Source: Escarpia spicata
Lineage: Eukaryota; Annelida; Polychaeta; Sabellida; Siboglinidae
DNA length: 64,000 nucleotides
Direction of reading: 5' to 3'
Assembly: GCA_963995525.1 (NCBI GenBank)
Contig: OZ023214.1
Span: forward strand, 56,690,841-56,754,840
The position numbers and the translations under genes were made by a program. Every line of letters begins with the position of its first letter. Position 1 is the first letter of the stretch. The notes under the pieces are model-generated. The model did no database searches. It saw nothing but the letters and a program-made list of their open reading frames with translations, and had not been told where the DNA came from. Below are positions 1-9,004 of this stretch, one piece after another.

Positions 1-905
1 AGTAGCGTCGCTTGATCCGCGCCAAAAATTCAAAATATCGTCGTATACCTGTACGATAATAGCTCCTATGCTTTAACATGGAGAAAAACTACCGTACGGA
101 AATTATACCAAAGGTCAAATTCCACGATGGTCGCTCTGTTCGAAAAAATCGAGGCTATAGGTTCTGATATAACATAGTCCTATATATAATCTACATTTCG
201 TATACATTACTTCAGATAAAACGACCTCCGTTGAATTTATAATCCTTTTATTATAAATGACGCCTTATTATAACACCACATTTTCGACATGTCATCGTCA
301 ACCAAATAAGGGCTCGATCCCTTGGCGGAGCCTCGGCCTACGGGCCAAGCAATCTCGTGTGTGACATATTCAAATGCTGTTTGGTATATTTTATTTTATT
401 CAAAAAGTCGTCGAATACCGTTACGATAATAGCTCCTGAACATTTCCTATGCTTTAACATGGTGAAAATTCCCTATGCTTTAGCACGGAGAAAATTCAAA
501 AAGTGGTCGGATACCTTTACGATAAGAGCTCCTATGTTTTAACATGGTAAACAACCCCTATCCTTTAACCCGGGAGCGTACTGGAGGAAATCCCTATTCT
601 TTAACATGGTGAAAATACCTATCCTTTAACATCGTGAAAATCCCTATCCTTTAATATGGGGAAAATTCAAAAAGTGGTCGCATACCTTTACGATAATAGC
701 TCCTATGCTTTAACATGGTGAAAATTCCCCATCCTTTAATGTGGTGAAAATCCCTATCCTTTAACCCGGGAGCGTACTGGTGGAAATCCCTATCCTTTAA
801 CATGGTGAAAATTCCCTATCCGTTAACCCTATATTTTAACATGGGGTAAAAATTCCCTATCCTTTAACCCGGGAGCGCACTGGTGGAAATCCCTATCTTT
901 TAACA
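1..905. repeat. Degenerate tandem repeats built on CCTATCCTTTAACATGG
   Basis: Phrases such as CTATGCTTTAACATGGTGAAAA, CCCTATCCTTTAACCCGGG and AGCGTACTGGTGGAAATC recur throughout. A longer unit beginning AAATTCAAAAAGTGGTCG and running through ACGATAATAGCTCCTATG appears near 20-90, 400-470, 495-550 and 665-725. Copies differ by substitutions and small deletions. No coding potential was seen. The array abuts the decayed Polinton genes at its right edge and may be the non-coding end of that element, which is inference. Confidence 0.7.
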
Positions 906-1065
906 TGGGATTTGCACCGGGAACGGAAACCATCACCGCTATATTACTACTGTCGGCTATGCGCACACCGGTTTTCAACGCTACCTTTCCCAACGCCAGG
1001 GTACCTCTCTCGATGAGCGGCATGGCGCTGCGTAGTAGTCCTCCGAAGAGACTTCCTAGTCCGTC
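829..1065 (-). pseudogene. Remnant of a small Polinton-type ORF downstream of the penton-like gene
   Basis: On the minus strand a glycine-rich, hydrophobic start (GLGSLFGGLL) is followed by MPLIERGTLALGKVALKTG in one open frame of about 75 codons. A short GxGSxF...ALGxxALKTG protein directly downstream of the minor capsid gene is, from memory, a recurrent feature of animal Polintons; I know no established function. The frame ends in the tandem repeats at the window start, so the gene is probably truncated or overwritten. It lies ~130 bp downstream of the penton-like pseudogene, same strand. The identification rests mainly on this neighbourhood. Confidence 0.4.
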
Positions 1066-1189
1066 ACCTCGTTGGTATCATGCACCTGCAAAATAGGGAA
1101 GAGCATCACCCGCTTACTGAGCGTAGTAATCGTTGTAATTCCTTTTTAGAACAGTCCCGTCCGTTGTTGTCGGAAATGAAGTGTCACCG

Positions 1190-1961
1190 TCACCTTCCCG
1201 ATCACGAATGGCACGCGTCGTCCGGTGTCGTCTCATATATCTCTATTGTCCAGAATTATTTCCACATTAGAGGGACGTATTGTACATGATCGAAATTTGA
1301 AGACACGATGGAGCCGTTCAGACGGTAGACCGTAACGCTCCGCAACAAGGGTGCGAGACCCTCGCCGACGACACGTGACTCCACGACATCCGTATAGATG
1401 TATGGGCTCTCGAATCCTTGATCCATGTCCATGACGTGATTGGCCTCTTTCTTGATGGTGTACTGACCAACGCGGTCAATGTCGTTTCCCCTTAGGTCCG
1501 AGTGGACGTAGTCGCGTTTGGTCGTTGTTTCGGGACTGGTGGTGACCCTTGAACGGAAACCTAGCATGCTTGCCATGGCACTCTCTAGAGAATGTTAAAC
1601 TCGGTCTCGGAGGTCATGTGTAAAGTCACCCTTTGAGAGATCTCGCTGTTGCTCAATTTCGCTCTGACCCTGCCCGTCGACATACAAGACAGTGCCTTGT
1701 TGATCTTACGTAACAAGTGATCCACGTTATAGTAATACCCGACTTAGATCATGCCACTCAATGTGTGTCCTCTACGATAGCACTCGGACAGGTAGAACTT
1801 GTGTCCTCCTCGCAAACGTTGTACCAAGTGTGCGGGTACTGGAATTCTACTATGCCTCATTCCCAGTCGCCACCAGACGAGGCAAGTCCTTGATGTAATG
1901 CGCCAAGATGTTATTCGGATGCCACTTCTTGGAAGCGATGCCAAGCAACTTTAGGTAGAAA
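1190..1961 (-). pseudogene. Polinton minor capsid (penton-like, single jelly-roll) protein, decayed
   Basis: In family members this protein forms the vertex of a putative Polinton virion. Reading the minus strand from ~1961, blocks typical of the family appear in order but in changing frames: WHPNNILAHYIKDLP (N-terminal), FQYPHTWYNVCEED (next frame), a GYYYNVDHLLRKINKAL-like block, MLGF, and YIYTDVVESRVVGEGLAPLLR followed by HVQYVPL near 1260-1400. Stops and at least two frameshifts separate the blocks, so it cannot be expressed intact. The first codons overlap the stop of the upstream small ORF (ATGA-type junction), suggesting an originally compact viral-like gene array. It shares the strand of the integrase and polymerase pieces, consistent with one element. 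A remote jelly-roll protein of another virus-like element is the alternative. Confidence 0.65.
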
Positions 1962-2258
1962 TCATTCGTCGTTAAGGTGTTGTTGTCTCAACGTCTGATT
2001 GAGTAGGAGGTAACCCAACAAACTACTCAATATGGCTGTCCGCAGAGTCGGATTATCGTGACCGATCGATAGGTTGTATATGCTGACCAAGATGACCGTG
2101 TACAAAACGATGACCTGACAGAGAAAGGTTATCTCCTCTTTGGGACACTCGGTACCGAAAATGTGCTACGGAATGCTGGTGCTCTGTTGTTGCTGCGCGT
2201 CGGTAATGTCTTCCTCCGCATCAGTGATGGAGACCTCTCTTGTCGTCTCGTGTGTCAT
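1962..2258 (-). pseudogene. Small Polinton-associated membrane protein, one in-frame stop
   Basis: An ATG at 2258 opens a 99-codon frame to TGA at 1962-1964 with a single internal TAG after ~31 codons. The N-terminal third is polar and glutamine-rich (DAQQQQSTSIP). The second part begins CPKEEITFLCQ and continues into a hydrophobic segment (VIVLYTVILVSIYNL), then a second hydrophobic stretch (AILSSLLGYLLL). A short protein with CPxEEI before one or two membrane spans sits next to capsid genes in animal Polintons as I recall them; its role is unknown. A TATA box lies ~35-45 bp upstream of the ATG. Apart from the one stop the frame is intact, so this is the least decayed gene of the host Polinton. 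Confidence 0.5.
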
Positions 2259-2290
2259 CGTCCGATTTGGATTCGGAGGTCGTACACCTG

Positions 2291-2306
2291 CCTTTTATAT
2301 ATAAAC
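2291..2306 (-). promoter_or_regulatory. TATA box upstream of the small membrane-protein ORF
   Basis: On the minus strand the sequence reads GGTTTATATATAAAAGG, ending ~33 bp before the ATG at 2258. It is a near-consensus TATA box at the usual distance for a very short 5' leader. No other core promoter elements were identified. Confidence 0.4.
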
Positions 2307-2707
2307 CATGAAGCCAGATCCGTGGGACACGTTTTTATGGTGACGTCTCCTTTTGTGAAGTCGTGCGCAACCCTTCTATCTGGTCCTACACCCTTGGCGC
2401 GGTGTTTTGCTACAACGATACCACATATTGAACTCGGTGTACTGAACCATCTTCAACGACTAAAATACTCCCGATGTGTTGCTGGTAGTAGTGCTGTTGT
2501 TGCCTCCATGGACCGTTTCTTGGTGGCTAAGCGTGACGACTATTCCAACGTGCAGTAGAACCCACAGTACTTCCCTTACAACGATGAAGATATACCGATA
2601 ATCTAACCAAACCATGTCATCACCTGACCGATGAGATATCGACTGACGAGACGGAAGTGACGCGGCTAGTCTTTATACCTGATGAGGGCATGGCATCGAT
2701 CCAGTTG

Positions 2708-3109
2708 TTAAATTTGTAGGGGTAGCCGTGCCATTTCACCAACACCCCCCGCGCCTGCGTACCTTCTGTTGCCGCAGTACCGATTCCACGCGGTACAGTT
2801 TATCGATTGGCACAAAAACACCTTCTGCAACTCCGGTTCGTAGAAGGTTCTGTCCAACATCTCGCCAAGATCGTGCGTCAATCGATACAAGGTATGCACC
2901 TCGCGTATTGTGAAGATTTCCTCACTCCAATTCGCCATGTACCCTTTCTCGAACCGACTCTTGACCCTGCTGATATGCACGCGATACGCCAAGTGTAATT
3001 TGGGTACGCCCTTGCCGTCGTATCCGTACAAGCGCTGCCACACCTCTTTCTGATTCGATGCATTCACCCGTGATGAAAGCATACCGATTTTGCATTGGAG
3101 GGTGTCGTT
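2708..3109 (-). pseudogene. C-terminal part of the Polinton retroviral-type integrase (disrupted)
   Basis: The open frame shows the integrase C-terminal region: SRVNASNQKEVWQRLYG, then an SH3-like barrel pattern (AYRVHISRVKSRFEKGYMANW, SEEIFTIREVHTLYRL) and a closing TFYEPELQKV. In Polintons and retroelements this part follows the DDE core and contributes DNA binding. The frame is fused to unrelated sequence at its 5' end because the 18.9-kb element begins at 3110. The missing upstream half with part of the DDE core lies at 21978-22240, same strand, so the two halves flank the insertion. After ELQKV the frame runs on into probable non-coding sequence. The region 2310-2700 downstream shows no recognisable domain. 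Confidence 0.75.
3104..3109. other. Left target-site duplication GTCGTT
   Basis: Six bases GTCGTT immediately precede the left terminal inverted repeat. The same six bases directly follow the right terminal repeat at 21972-21977. They correspond to two consecutive codons (Asn-Asp in the integrase sense) duplicated on insertion. Six-base duplications are characteristic of Polinton integration. Confidence 0.85.
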
Positions 3110-3711
3110 AGTAGTATGTAGGTACCACATGGCCTCGCCCCGCCCCCTTTTAGGCCTAACTACATGCATAAAAAACGTCCTTATCTTTTTCGGGAACCTA
3201 CTTATAAAAAAAAGATCAAAGGGTTTTGTGTAACCTGAGAGAAATCGGGAACCTACTTATAAAAAACGTGATTGATGGCCTGTCACTTTTGATTGATGAT
3301 ATTGAGGTGCCACCTAGCGATTATCCCAGTAATTAGTTTAGCCCTAGCGGATATAACGGCGTCCCTAGTTACGTTAGCAGCGTCCCTAGTTCCGTTCTTT
3401 ATATAACCATACGGTTATAGCTAAAACCACCGTGGTTATAAATAAATAAATTAATTAATAATTAATTAATTAATTAATTATATATATATATATATATATA
3501 TAGGCCTGTCACTTTTTGATTGATGACCCTTCCCTTGATGTGTCACCACCTAGCGGTTATCCCAGTGACTAATTCCCTAGCGATCAACGTAGGACCTACC
3601 GTTGTGCTTACGTAAGCACTTATATAGCGTCCCTAGCGACCGTTGTATATATATATATATATATACGTAATAGGCCTTTATATAACCACAACGGTTATAG
3701 CTAAAACCACT
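3110..3711 (+). repeat. Left terminal inverted repeat of the 18.9-kb element
   Basis: This stretch is the reverse complement of 21395-21971 with only scattered differences, mostly in the poly-A, poly-TA and AATTAATT tracts. It contains two diverged copies of a ~230-bp module (TGATTGATG ... CACCTAGCG ... CGTCCCTAG) at about 3275-3410 and 3505-3640, and small palindromes such as ATAACCATACGGTTAT. No coding potential. Confidence 0.85.
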
Positions 3712-3873
3712 GTGGTTATAACGGCGCTCTAAACCCATTGTGTGAGAATAACACCGCTGTACCCTATGTAGCAGTAGCCAGCAGCGCGGGCCTATGATCT
3801 GGCGGCCTAGTCGCCTTGCCACGACGTCTTACGCACACCGAGCTCCACCTTCGTGCCAGTTAATGCCAGCACG

Positions 3874-3907
<34 letters not shown>

Positions 3908-4110
3908 ATATGCTTATGTAAGCCCGTATATAACCACAACGGTTATAGCGGCGCTGCGCTCTAAACCCATTGTGTGAAAATAACCCCGCTGTACCCTATG
4001 TAGCAGCAGCGGCGTGCGCTCGCAGCAGCAGCAGCAGCAGCAGAAGCAGCCATGACCTATAATCCGGCGGCCTAGTTTCTAAATATAATCATGCGACTAG
4101 CCGGCTCTGT
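3650..4110. repeat. Direct repeat between the left TIR and the palindrome
   Basis: The block ATAACCACAACGGTTATAGC ... GCGCTCTAAACCCATTGTG ... GCTGTACCCTATGTAGCAG occurs at ~3690-3790 and again at ~3930-4010, continuing the ~235-bp spacing seen inside the TIR. TA-dinucleotide tracts (3645-3663, 3873-3912) and a (GCA)n tract (4022-4046) lie between. This segment has no counterpart at the right end, so right-end material has been lost or left-end material duplicated. Confidence 0.6.
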
Positions 4111-4260
4111 AACGGCGTTAATTTCAGCCGTGGCGCTATCAAAACGAAACGAATCCCATGCATGCGTTTAGCGTTTAAAAGCTGTACTCAGCGGCCTGTT
4201 AAAGCAGGATGGTTATATGCGGTGGATAGACGAATGGACGCAAAATGGAGTAAGTTATGT

Positions 4261-4266
4261 TTTATT
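4261..4266 (-). terminator. Poly(A) signal of the left 63-aa gene
   Basis: AATAAA on the minus strand, ~135 bp beyond the stop codon at 4400. The equivalent site exists in the right arm at 16177-16182. Confidence 0.4.
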
Positions 4267-4399
4267 AATAGAAGTCACGGTGGCGTGAGCCAGGTCTGCG
4301 TAATGTTTGCTTGAGAGCATCGTCCCTGCCGTAGCCGAGCGGCGCGTGAGTTGTCCCCGTCAAACTGCCGTTGTAGCATTGTTGAGCGACCGGCTGGAA

Positions 4400-4920
4400 T
4401 TAACGGCAAGTTTTCACACGACATACAGGTTTGTTATAGAGTGTTGTGTGTAGGCAGGTGTATTTCCTTTCCACGTCGAGGCAGGTGGATTCTGTGAAAT
4501 AATGCATATGAATAATGAGGAGTTTCCCAAGAACTAAATCACTGTTATTAATATAAAAGTAAATAATAAAGAATAGTTTAATACAAGAATAGCATATAAA
4601 TAATATAAAAAGTAATTAATATAAAACTTACCGATAGGATAAAAGACGAAATACCGCTGTACTAAATAAAATAAATAAAATAAAACTTACCGCTGTTCTT
4701 TGCATATGAATAATGGAGGAGAACTAAATCAATAATTAATCAAGAATAGTAATTAATAAAGAATAGCATATTATTAATATAAAAGTAATTAATAAAGAAT
4801 ATAAAACTTACGGATAGGATAAAAGACGACTTAACGCTCTACTAAATAAATAAAATAAAATAAAACTTACCGCTGATCTTTCGTGGAAGGTTGCTCAGAC
4901 GTTGTGCTGGCGGTAGCCAT
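4400..4920 (-). CDS. Unknown 63-aa cysteine-containing protein, two exons (left-arm copy)
   Basis: Exon 1 is 4920-4871 (50 nt), starting MATASTTSEQPSTKDQ and ending at a strong donor CAGCG|GTAAGT. Exon 2 is 4541-4400 (142 nt), after acceptor AATAACAG, and ends TAA. Joined they give 63 residues: a Ser/Thr-rich N-terminus, a short hydrophobic stretch (LVLGKLLIIHMHYF), then four cysteines spaced C-8-C-10-C-4-C and a basic C-terminus. No family is recognised. The only base that differs from the right-arm copy within the coding region is a synonymous Tyr TAC/TAT change, which would be a nonsense change in the competing frame, favouring this frame and splicing. The gene diverges from the unknown gene at 5776 around NRF1-like sites. 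Confidence 0.5.
4542..4870 (-). other. Intron of the left 63-aa gene, built of repeated donor-bearing units
   Basis: The AT-rich intron contains further GTAAGTTTTAT donor-like sites (three besides the true donor) and segments resembling short cassette exons, for example TTTAG|TACAGCGG ... CCTATCG|GTAAGT of ~30 nt. The two arms differ here by an internal duplication (329 bp here, 360 bp on the right). Confidence 0.4.
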
Positions 4921-4939
4921 GATTGAATGAAAATGAGCA

Positions 4940-5540
4940 ACGACCGTTGCATGCATGCATTATTTCCTAAAGTCATTTATGCGTTAAGCGCGCATGCGCG
5001 AAAATGTTAAGTGCGCATGCGCGAAAGCGACGTAAAAACAATGAATGCAAAGAGTTCGAAATAGCAATATAAACGGAAATTTAAATACATGAAATGAAGC
5101 GTTGTATACGCTTAGCGAGGGATCGGGCATCTTGTGGTGAATTAATAATAGAGACATTCGATGTAAAAGTCACATTTGACAATGAATGTACTAAAGTGAC
5201 CGCTAATTTTTTTTCCTCCTGAAGCGGAAACCGAATGGTGACGCATAAACAGCTGTGGCGTTAATCGGGGGATCGCATATCACGATCGGAATGTGAAGCT
5301 AGAACAATACCATTTCAAAAACGATACACGAACTATAAAAGCATGAATTGAAGCGTTGTTTAGGATCAGTGGGAAATAGGGATCTGTGTAGTGCCATTAT
5401 ATTATAGAAAATCGATGTAAATAACGTTTGTGAACGAAAAGCACTACATGACCGTTCATTTTTTTTTCTTTCCTAAAGCGAAGACATCCGAGACTAGTCA
5501 GTTATGCGTTAGGCGAACTGTTGTAATAGAACCGTAAATT
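4940..5540. promoter_or_regulatory. Divergent promoter region with NRF1-like sites and repeated modules (left arm)
   Basis: Two near-perfect NRF1-type palindromes (GCGCATGCGCG and TGCGCATGCGC) lie at ~4988-5000 and ~5012-5023, ~70-100 bp upstream of the ATG at 4920. Three diverged modules ending in CCTAAAG/CCTGAAG ... TTATGCGTTA-like sequence follow at ~4965-4990, ~5100-5260 and ~5340-5520, the last two sharing GAAGCGTTGT, a Tn tract and the spacing between them. NRF1 sites are known from CpG-rich metazoan promoters; the bidirectional use is inference from the gene orientations. Confidence 0.45.
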
Positions 5541-5775
5541 ACATAATGGCATGGTGCTCAGCTTACGAAGCGAACTTATTTAAAGCATGACATTTTCTTC
5601 TGTAGGAGGTGCGTCGCGTACTGCTGTGCTGTGCTGATGGCCTGAGTTGCTAAAAAGGGCGGACTAATCATAATAATGTGTGTTTGTAGGCGGCACGACA
5701 GCGCACCAGGCGTGAATGTATTCCTAGATGCTGACGGTGGTCGTAAAGATTAGTAGGATCTGCTTTGTGCTGTAG

Positions 5776-6146
5776 GGGTGCGTGCGTAGCGATAACGAGT
5801 TGGACGTTATCATCGAGGAGGCGCTAGGCGTACCACACATCGAACCGCCGACGTACGAGAGTCTGTACACGGTGTCGCCAACACCGCCGGAAGTGATACA
5901 ACGTCAAGTCATCGCGACGGGTCGGGGTCAGTTGGCCTTCCGCTATGAGCGGCACGCGATGTCCCCCCCTCGCCGAACACCTCAGTGAGATGATTCTGGA
6001 GAGGGCGCGCGAACGATGCGGCGCTGTATCTGGTCCAGTTCGTTTCGGACTGGCTGCTAGGCACGGACTGGCGCGAATACATCAACCGCGCTCTGCTGGA
6101 GTCGACCGTCCATATGTACATTCAGCGCAGGAGCGGACTCGAATAG
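5776..6146 (+). pseudogene. Terminal exon of an unknown gene, two frameshifts (left-arm copy)
   Basis: A candidate acceptor (GTGCTGTAG) precedes a frame beginning RSDNELDVIIEEALGVPHI with a PPTYESLYTVSP motif. The frame breaks at a C7 run (5971-5977), continues one frame over as LAEHLSEMILERARE, and shifts again into NDAALYLVQFVSDWLLGT ... QRRSGLE ending TAG at 6144. AATAAA signals follow at 6187 and 6232. The right-arm copy (14636-14266) has exactly the same length (371 bp), both shifts and only about two amino-acid differences, so the lesions predate, or were homogenised after, palindrome formation. No family is recognised. Upstream exons leading back to the divergent promoter were not resolved. 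It may be a pseudogene or use frame changes. Confidence 0.4.
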
Positions 6147-6186
6147 AACATTATGCTTGCTTTGTTTGCTATAACATTGGTAACAA

Positions 6187-6237
6187 AATAAAAGCCGTTG
6201 TTTTGAATGTTGTACTACGATGGCGACGCTTAATAAA
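6187..6237 (+). terminator. Two AATAAA signals after the left-arm unknown gene
   Basis: AATAAA occurs at 6187-6192 and 6232-6237, 40-90 bp after the stop codon. The mirrored signals exist in the right arm (TTTATT near 14175-14226). Confidence 0.4.
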
Positions 6238-6254
6238 ACGTTGAAAATGTACTT

Positions 6255-7283
6255 TCCGTTCGACAGTCCCACACAGCTCCCTTAAAGTGCCACACAATTT
6301 CCTGACAGTCCCACACAGCTCCTTGACAGTCACACACAGCTCCCCGGCAGTACGTCTAGCTTGTTACATGTTTGCCTTCCGTACATGGTCTAGCTTGTTA
6401 CACGTCTGCCTTCCATACATGTACTAGCTTTTTACTTATTTGCTATCCATACATGGTCTAGCTTGTTACATGTTTGCCTTCCATACACGGACTAGCTTGT
6501 TACATGTTTACCTTCCATACATGGTCTGGCTTGTTACATGTCTGCCTTCCATACATGGTCTAGCTTGTTACATGTCTGCCTTTCATACATGGTCTAGCCT
6601 GTTACATGTCTGCCTTCCGTACATGGACTAGCTTGTTACATGTTGGCCTTCCGTACATGGTCTAGCTTGTTACATGTTTGCCTTACGTACATGGACTAGC
6701 TTGTTACATGTGTGCCTTCCATACACGAACAAGCTTGTTACATGTTTGCCTTACGTACATGGACTAACTTGTTACATGTTTGCCTTCCATACACGGACTA
6801 GCTTGTTACATGTTTGCCTTACATACATGGACTAGCTTGTTACATGTTTGCCTTCCATACATGGTCTAGCTTGTTACAGGTCTGCCTTTCATACATGGTC
6901 TAGCTTGATAAATGTTTCCCTTCCGTACATGGACTAGCTTGTTACATGTTTGCCTTCCATACACGGAGTAGCTTGTTACATGTTTACCTTCCATACACGG
7001 ACTAGCTTGTTACATGTTTGCCTTCCATACACGGACTAGCTTGTTACATGTTTGCCTTCCGTACATGGTCTGGCTTGTTACATGTCTGTCTTCCATACAT
7101 GGTCTAGCTTGCTACATGTTTCCCTTCCATACTGGTCTAACTTGTGACATGTTTGCCTTCCATACATGTTCTAACTTGTTACATGTTTGCCTTCCATACA
7201 TGATCTAGCTTGTTACATGTCTACCTTCCATATATGGTCTAGCTTGTTACATGTCTGCCTTCCGTACATGGACTAGGTTGTTA
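6255..7283. repeat. 34-bp minisatellite (CTAGCTTGTTACATGTTTGC ... CATACATGG), left arm
   Basis: A short 21-bp block (6255-6345) leads into about 27 copies of a 34-bp unit: CTAGCTTGTTACATG followed by TTTGCCTTCCATACATGG. Variation is concentrated at a few positions (CATG/CACG, TCCAT/TCCGT, GTCT/GACT), giving subtypes. Confidence 0.9.
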
Positions 7284-9004
7284 CACCTCCCTGACAGTCC
7301 CACACAGCTTCCGACAGTCACACGCAGTTCCCTGACAGTCCCACACAGTTACCCGACAGTCACACAAAACTCCCGACAGTCCCACACAGCTCCATAATAG
7401 TATTACACAGCTTCCTGACAGTCCTACACAGTTCCTGGCAGTCCCACACAGCTCCATGACATTTATTTTATTTAGGTCTTATTATTTAGCAATAGACCGG
7501 TAAGTTGCCTTTTACACGAGTCCTATTAATTATCTTTATTAATTAATAAGAACCTCATTAGTCATGTTTTGATTTAATTTGGGAACCTCCTCATTAGTCA
7601 CAGCGATAGAGCGGTAGGTTCTGGCAGTCCCACACAGCTCCATGACAGTCCCACACAGTTTCCGACAGTCCCACACAGCTTCCCGACAGTCTCACACAGC
7701 TTCCGACAGTCACACGCAGTTCCCTGACAGTCCCACACAGTTACCCGACAGTCACACAAAACTCCCGACAGTCCCACACAGCTCCATAACAGTATTACAC
7801 AGCTTCCTGACAGTCCCACACAGTTCCTGGCAGTCCCACACAGCTCCATGACATTTATTTTATTTAGTTCTTATTATTTAGCAATAGACCGGTAAGTTGC
7901 CTTTTACACGAGTCCTATTAATTATCTTTATTAATTAATAAGAACCTCATTAATCATGTTTTGATTTAATTTGGGAACCTCCTCATTAGTCACAGCAATA
8001 GAGCGGTAGGTTCTGGCAGTTCCACACAGCTCCATGACAGTCCCACACACTTCCCGACAGTCCCACACAGCTTCCTGACAGTCCCACACAGCTACCTGGC
8101 TACATGTCTCCCTTCCATACATGGTCTAACTTGTGACATGTTTGCCTTCCATATATGGTCTAGCTTGTTTCATGTTTGCCTTCCATACACGGACTAGGTT
8201 GTTACATATTTGCCTTCCATACATGAACTAGCTTGTTACATGTCTGCCTTCCATATATGGTCTAGCTTGTTACGTGTTTGCCTTTCATACATGGTCTAGC
8301 CTGTTACATGTCTGCCTTCCGTACATGGACTAGGTTGTTACAGCTCCCTGACAGTCCCACACAGTTCCCTGACAGTCCCACACAGTTACCCGACAGTCAC
8401 ACAAAACTCCTGACAGTCACACAAAACTCCCGACAGTCCCACACAGCTCCATAACAGTATTACACAGCTTCCTGACAGTCCCACACAGTTCCTGGCAGTC
8501 CCACACAGCTCCATGACATTTATTTTATTTAGTTCTTATTATTTAGCAATAGACCGGTAAGTTGCCTTTTACACGAGTCCTATTAATTATCTTTATTAAT
8601 TAATAAGAACCTCATTAGTCATGTTTTGATTTAATTTGGGAACCTCCTCATTAGTCACAGCGATAGAGCGGTAGGTTCTGGCAGTCCCACACAGCTCCAT
8701 GACAGTCCCACACACTTCCCGACAGTCCCACACAGCTTCCCGACAGTCCCACACAGCTCCCTGGCTACATGTCTCCCTTCCATACATGGTCTAACTTGTG
8801 ACATGTTTGCCTTCCATACATGGTCTAGCTTGTTACATGTTTGCCTTCCATACACGGACTAGGTTGTTACATATTTGCCTTCCATACATGAACTAGCTTG
8901 TTACATGTCTGCCTTCCATATATGGTCTAGCTTGTTACGTGTTTGCCTTTCATACATGGTCTAGCCTGTTACATGTCTGCCTTCCGTACATGGACTAGGT
9001 TGTT
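7284..9004. repeat. Higher-order repeat: 21-bp block, ~165-bp spacer, 34-bp block (left arm)
   Basis: A composite unit repeats about three times. It consists of 21-bp minisatellite, an AT-rich ~165-bp spacer with the invariant block CAATAGACCGGTAAGTTGCC ... AGCGGTAGG (7463-7620, 7850-8020, 8514-8690), more 21-bp units, and a short 34-bp array (8100-8340, 8765-9000). The first composite is shorter and lacks a 34-bp block. The spacer carries GGTAAGT and resembles the intron of the palindrome gene (GGTAAGTTTTATTTTATTTAG and GAACTAAAT words). Confidence 0.8.

Noticed and set aside
2163..2558. 131-codon plus-strand ORF
   Set aside because: No family pattern; overlaps the promoter and start of the minus-strand Polinton ORF.
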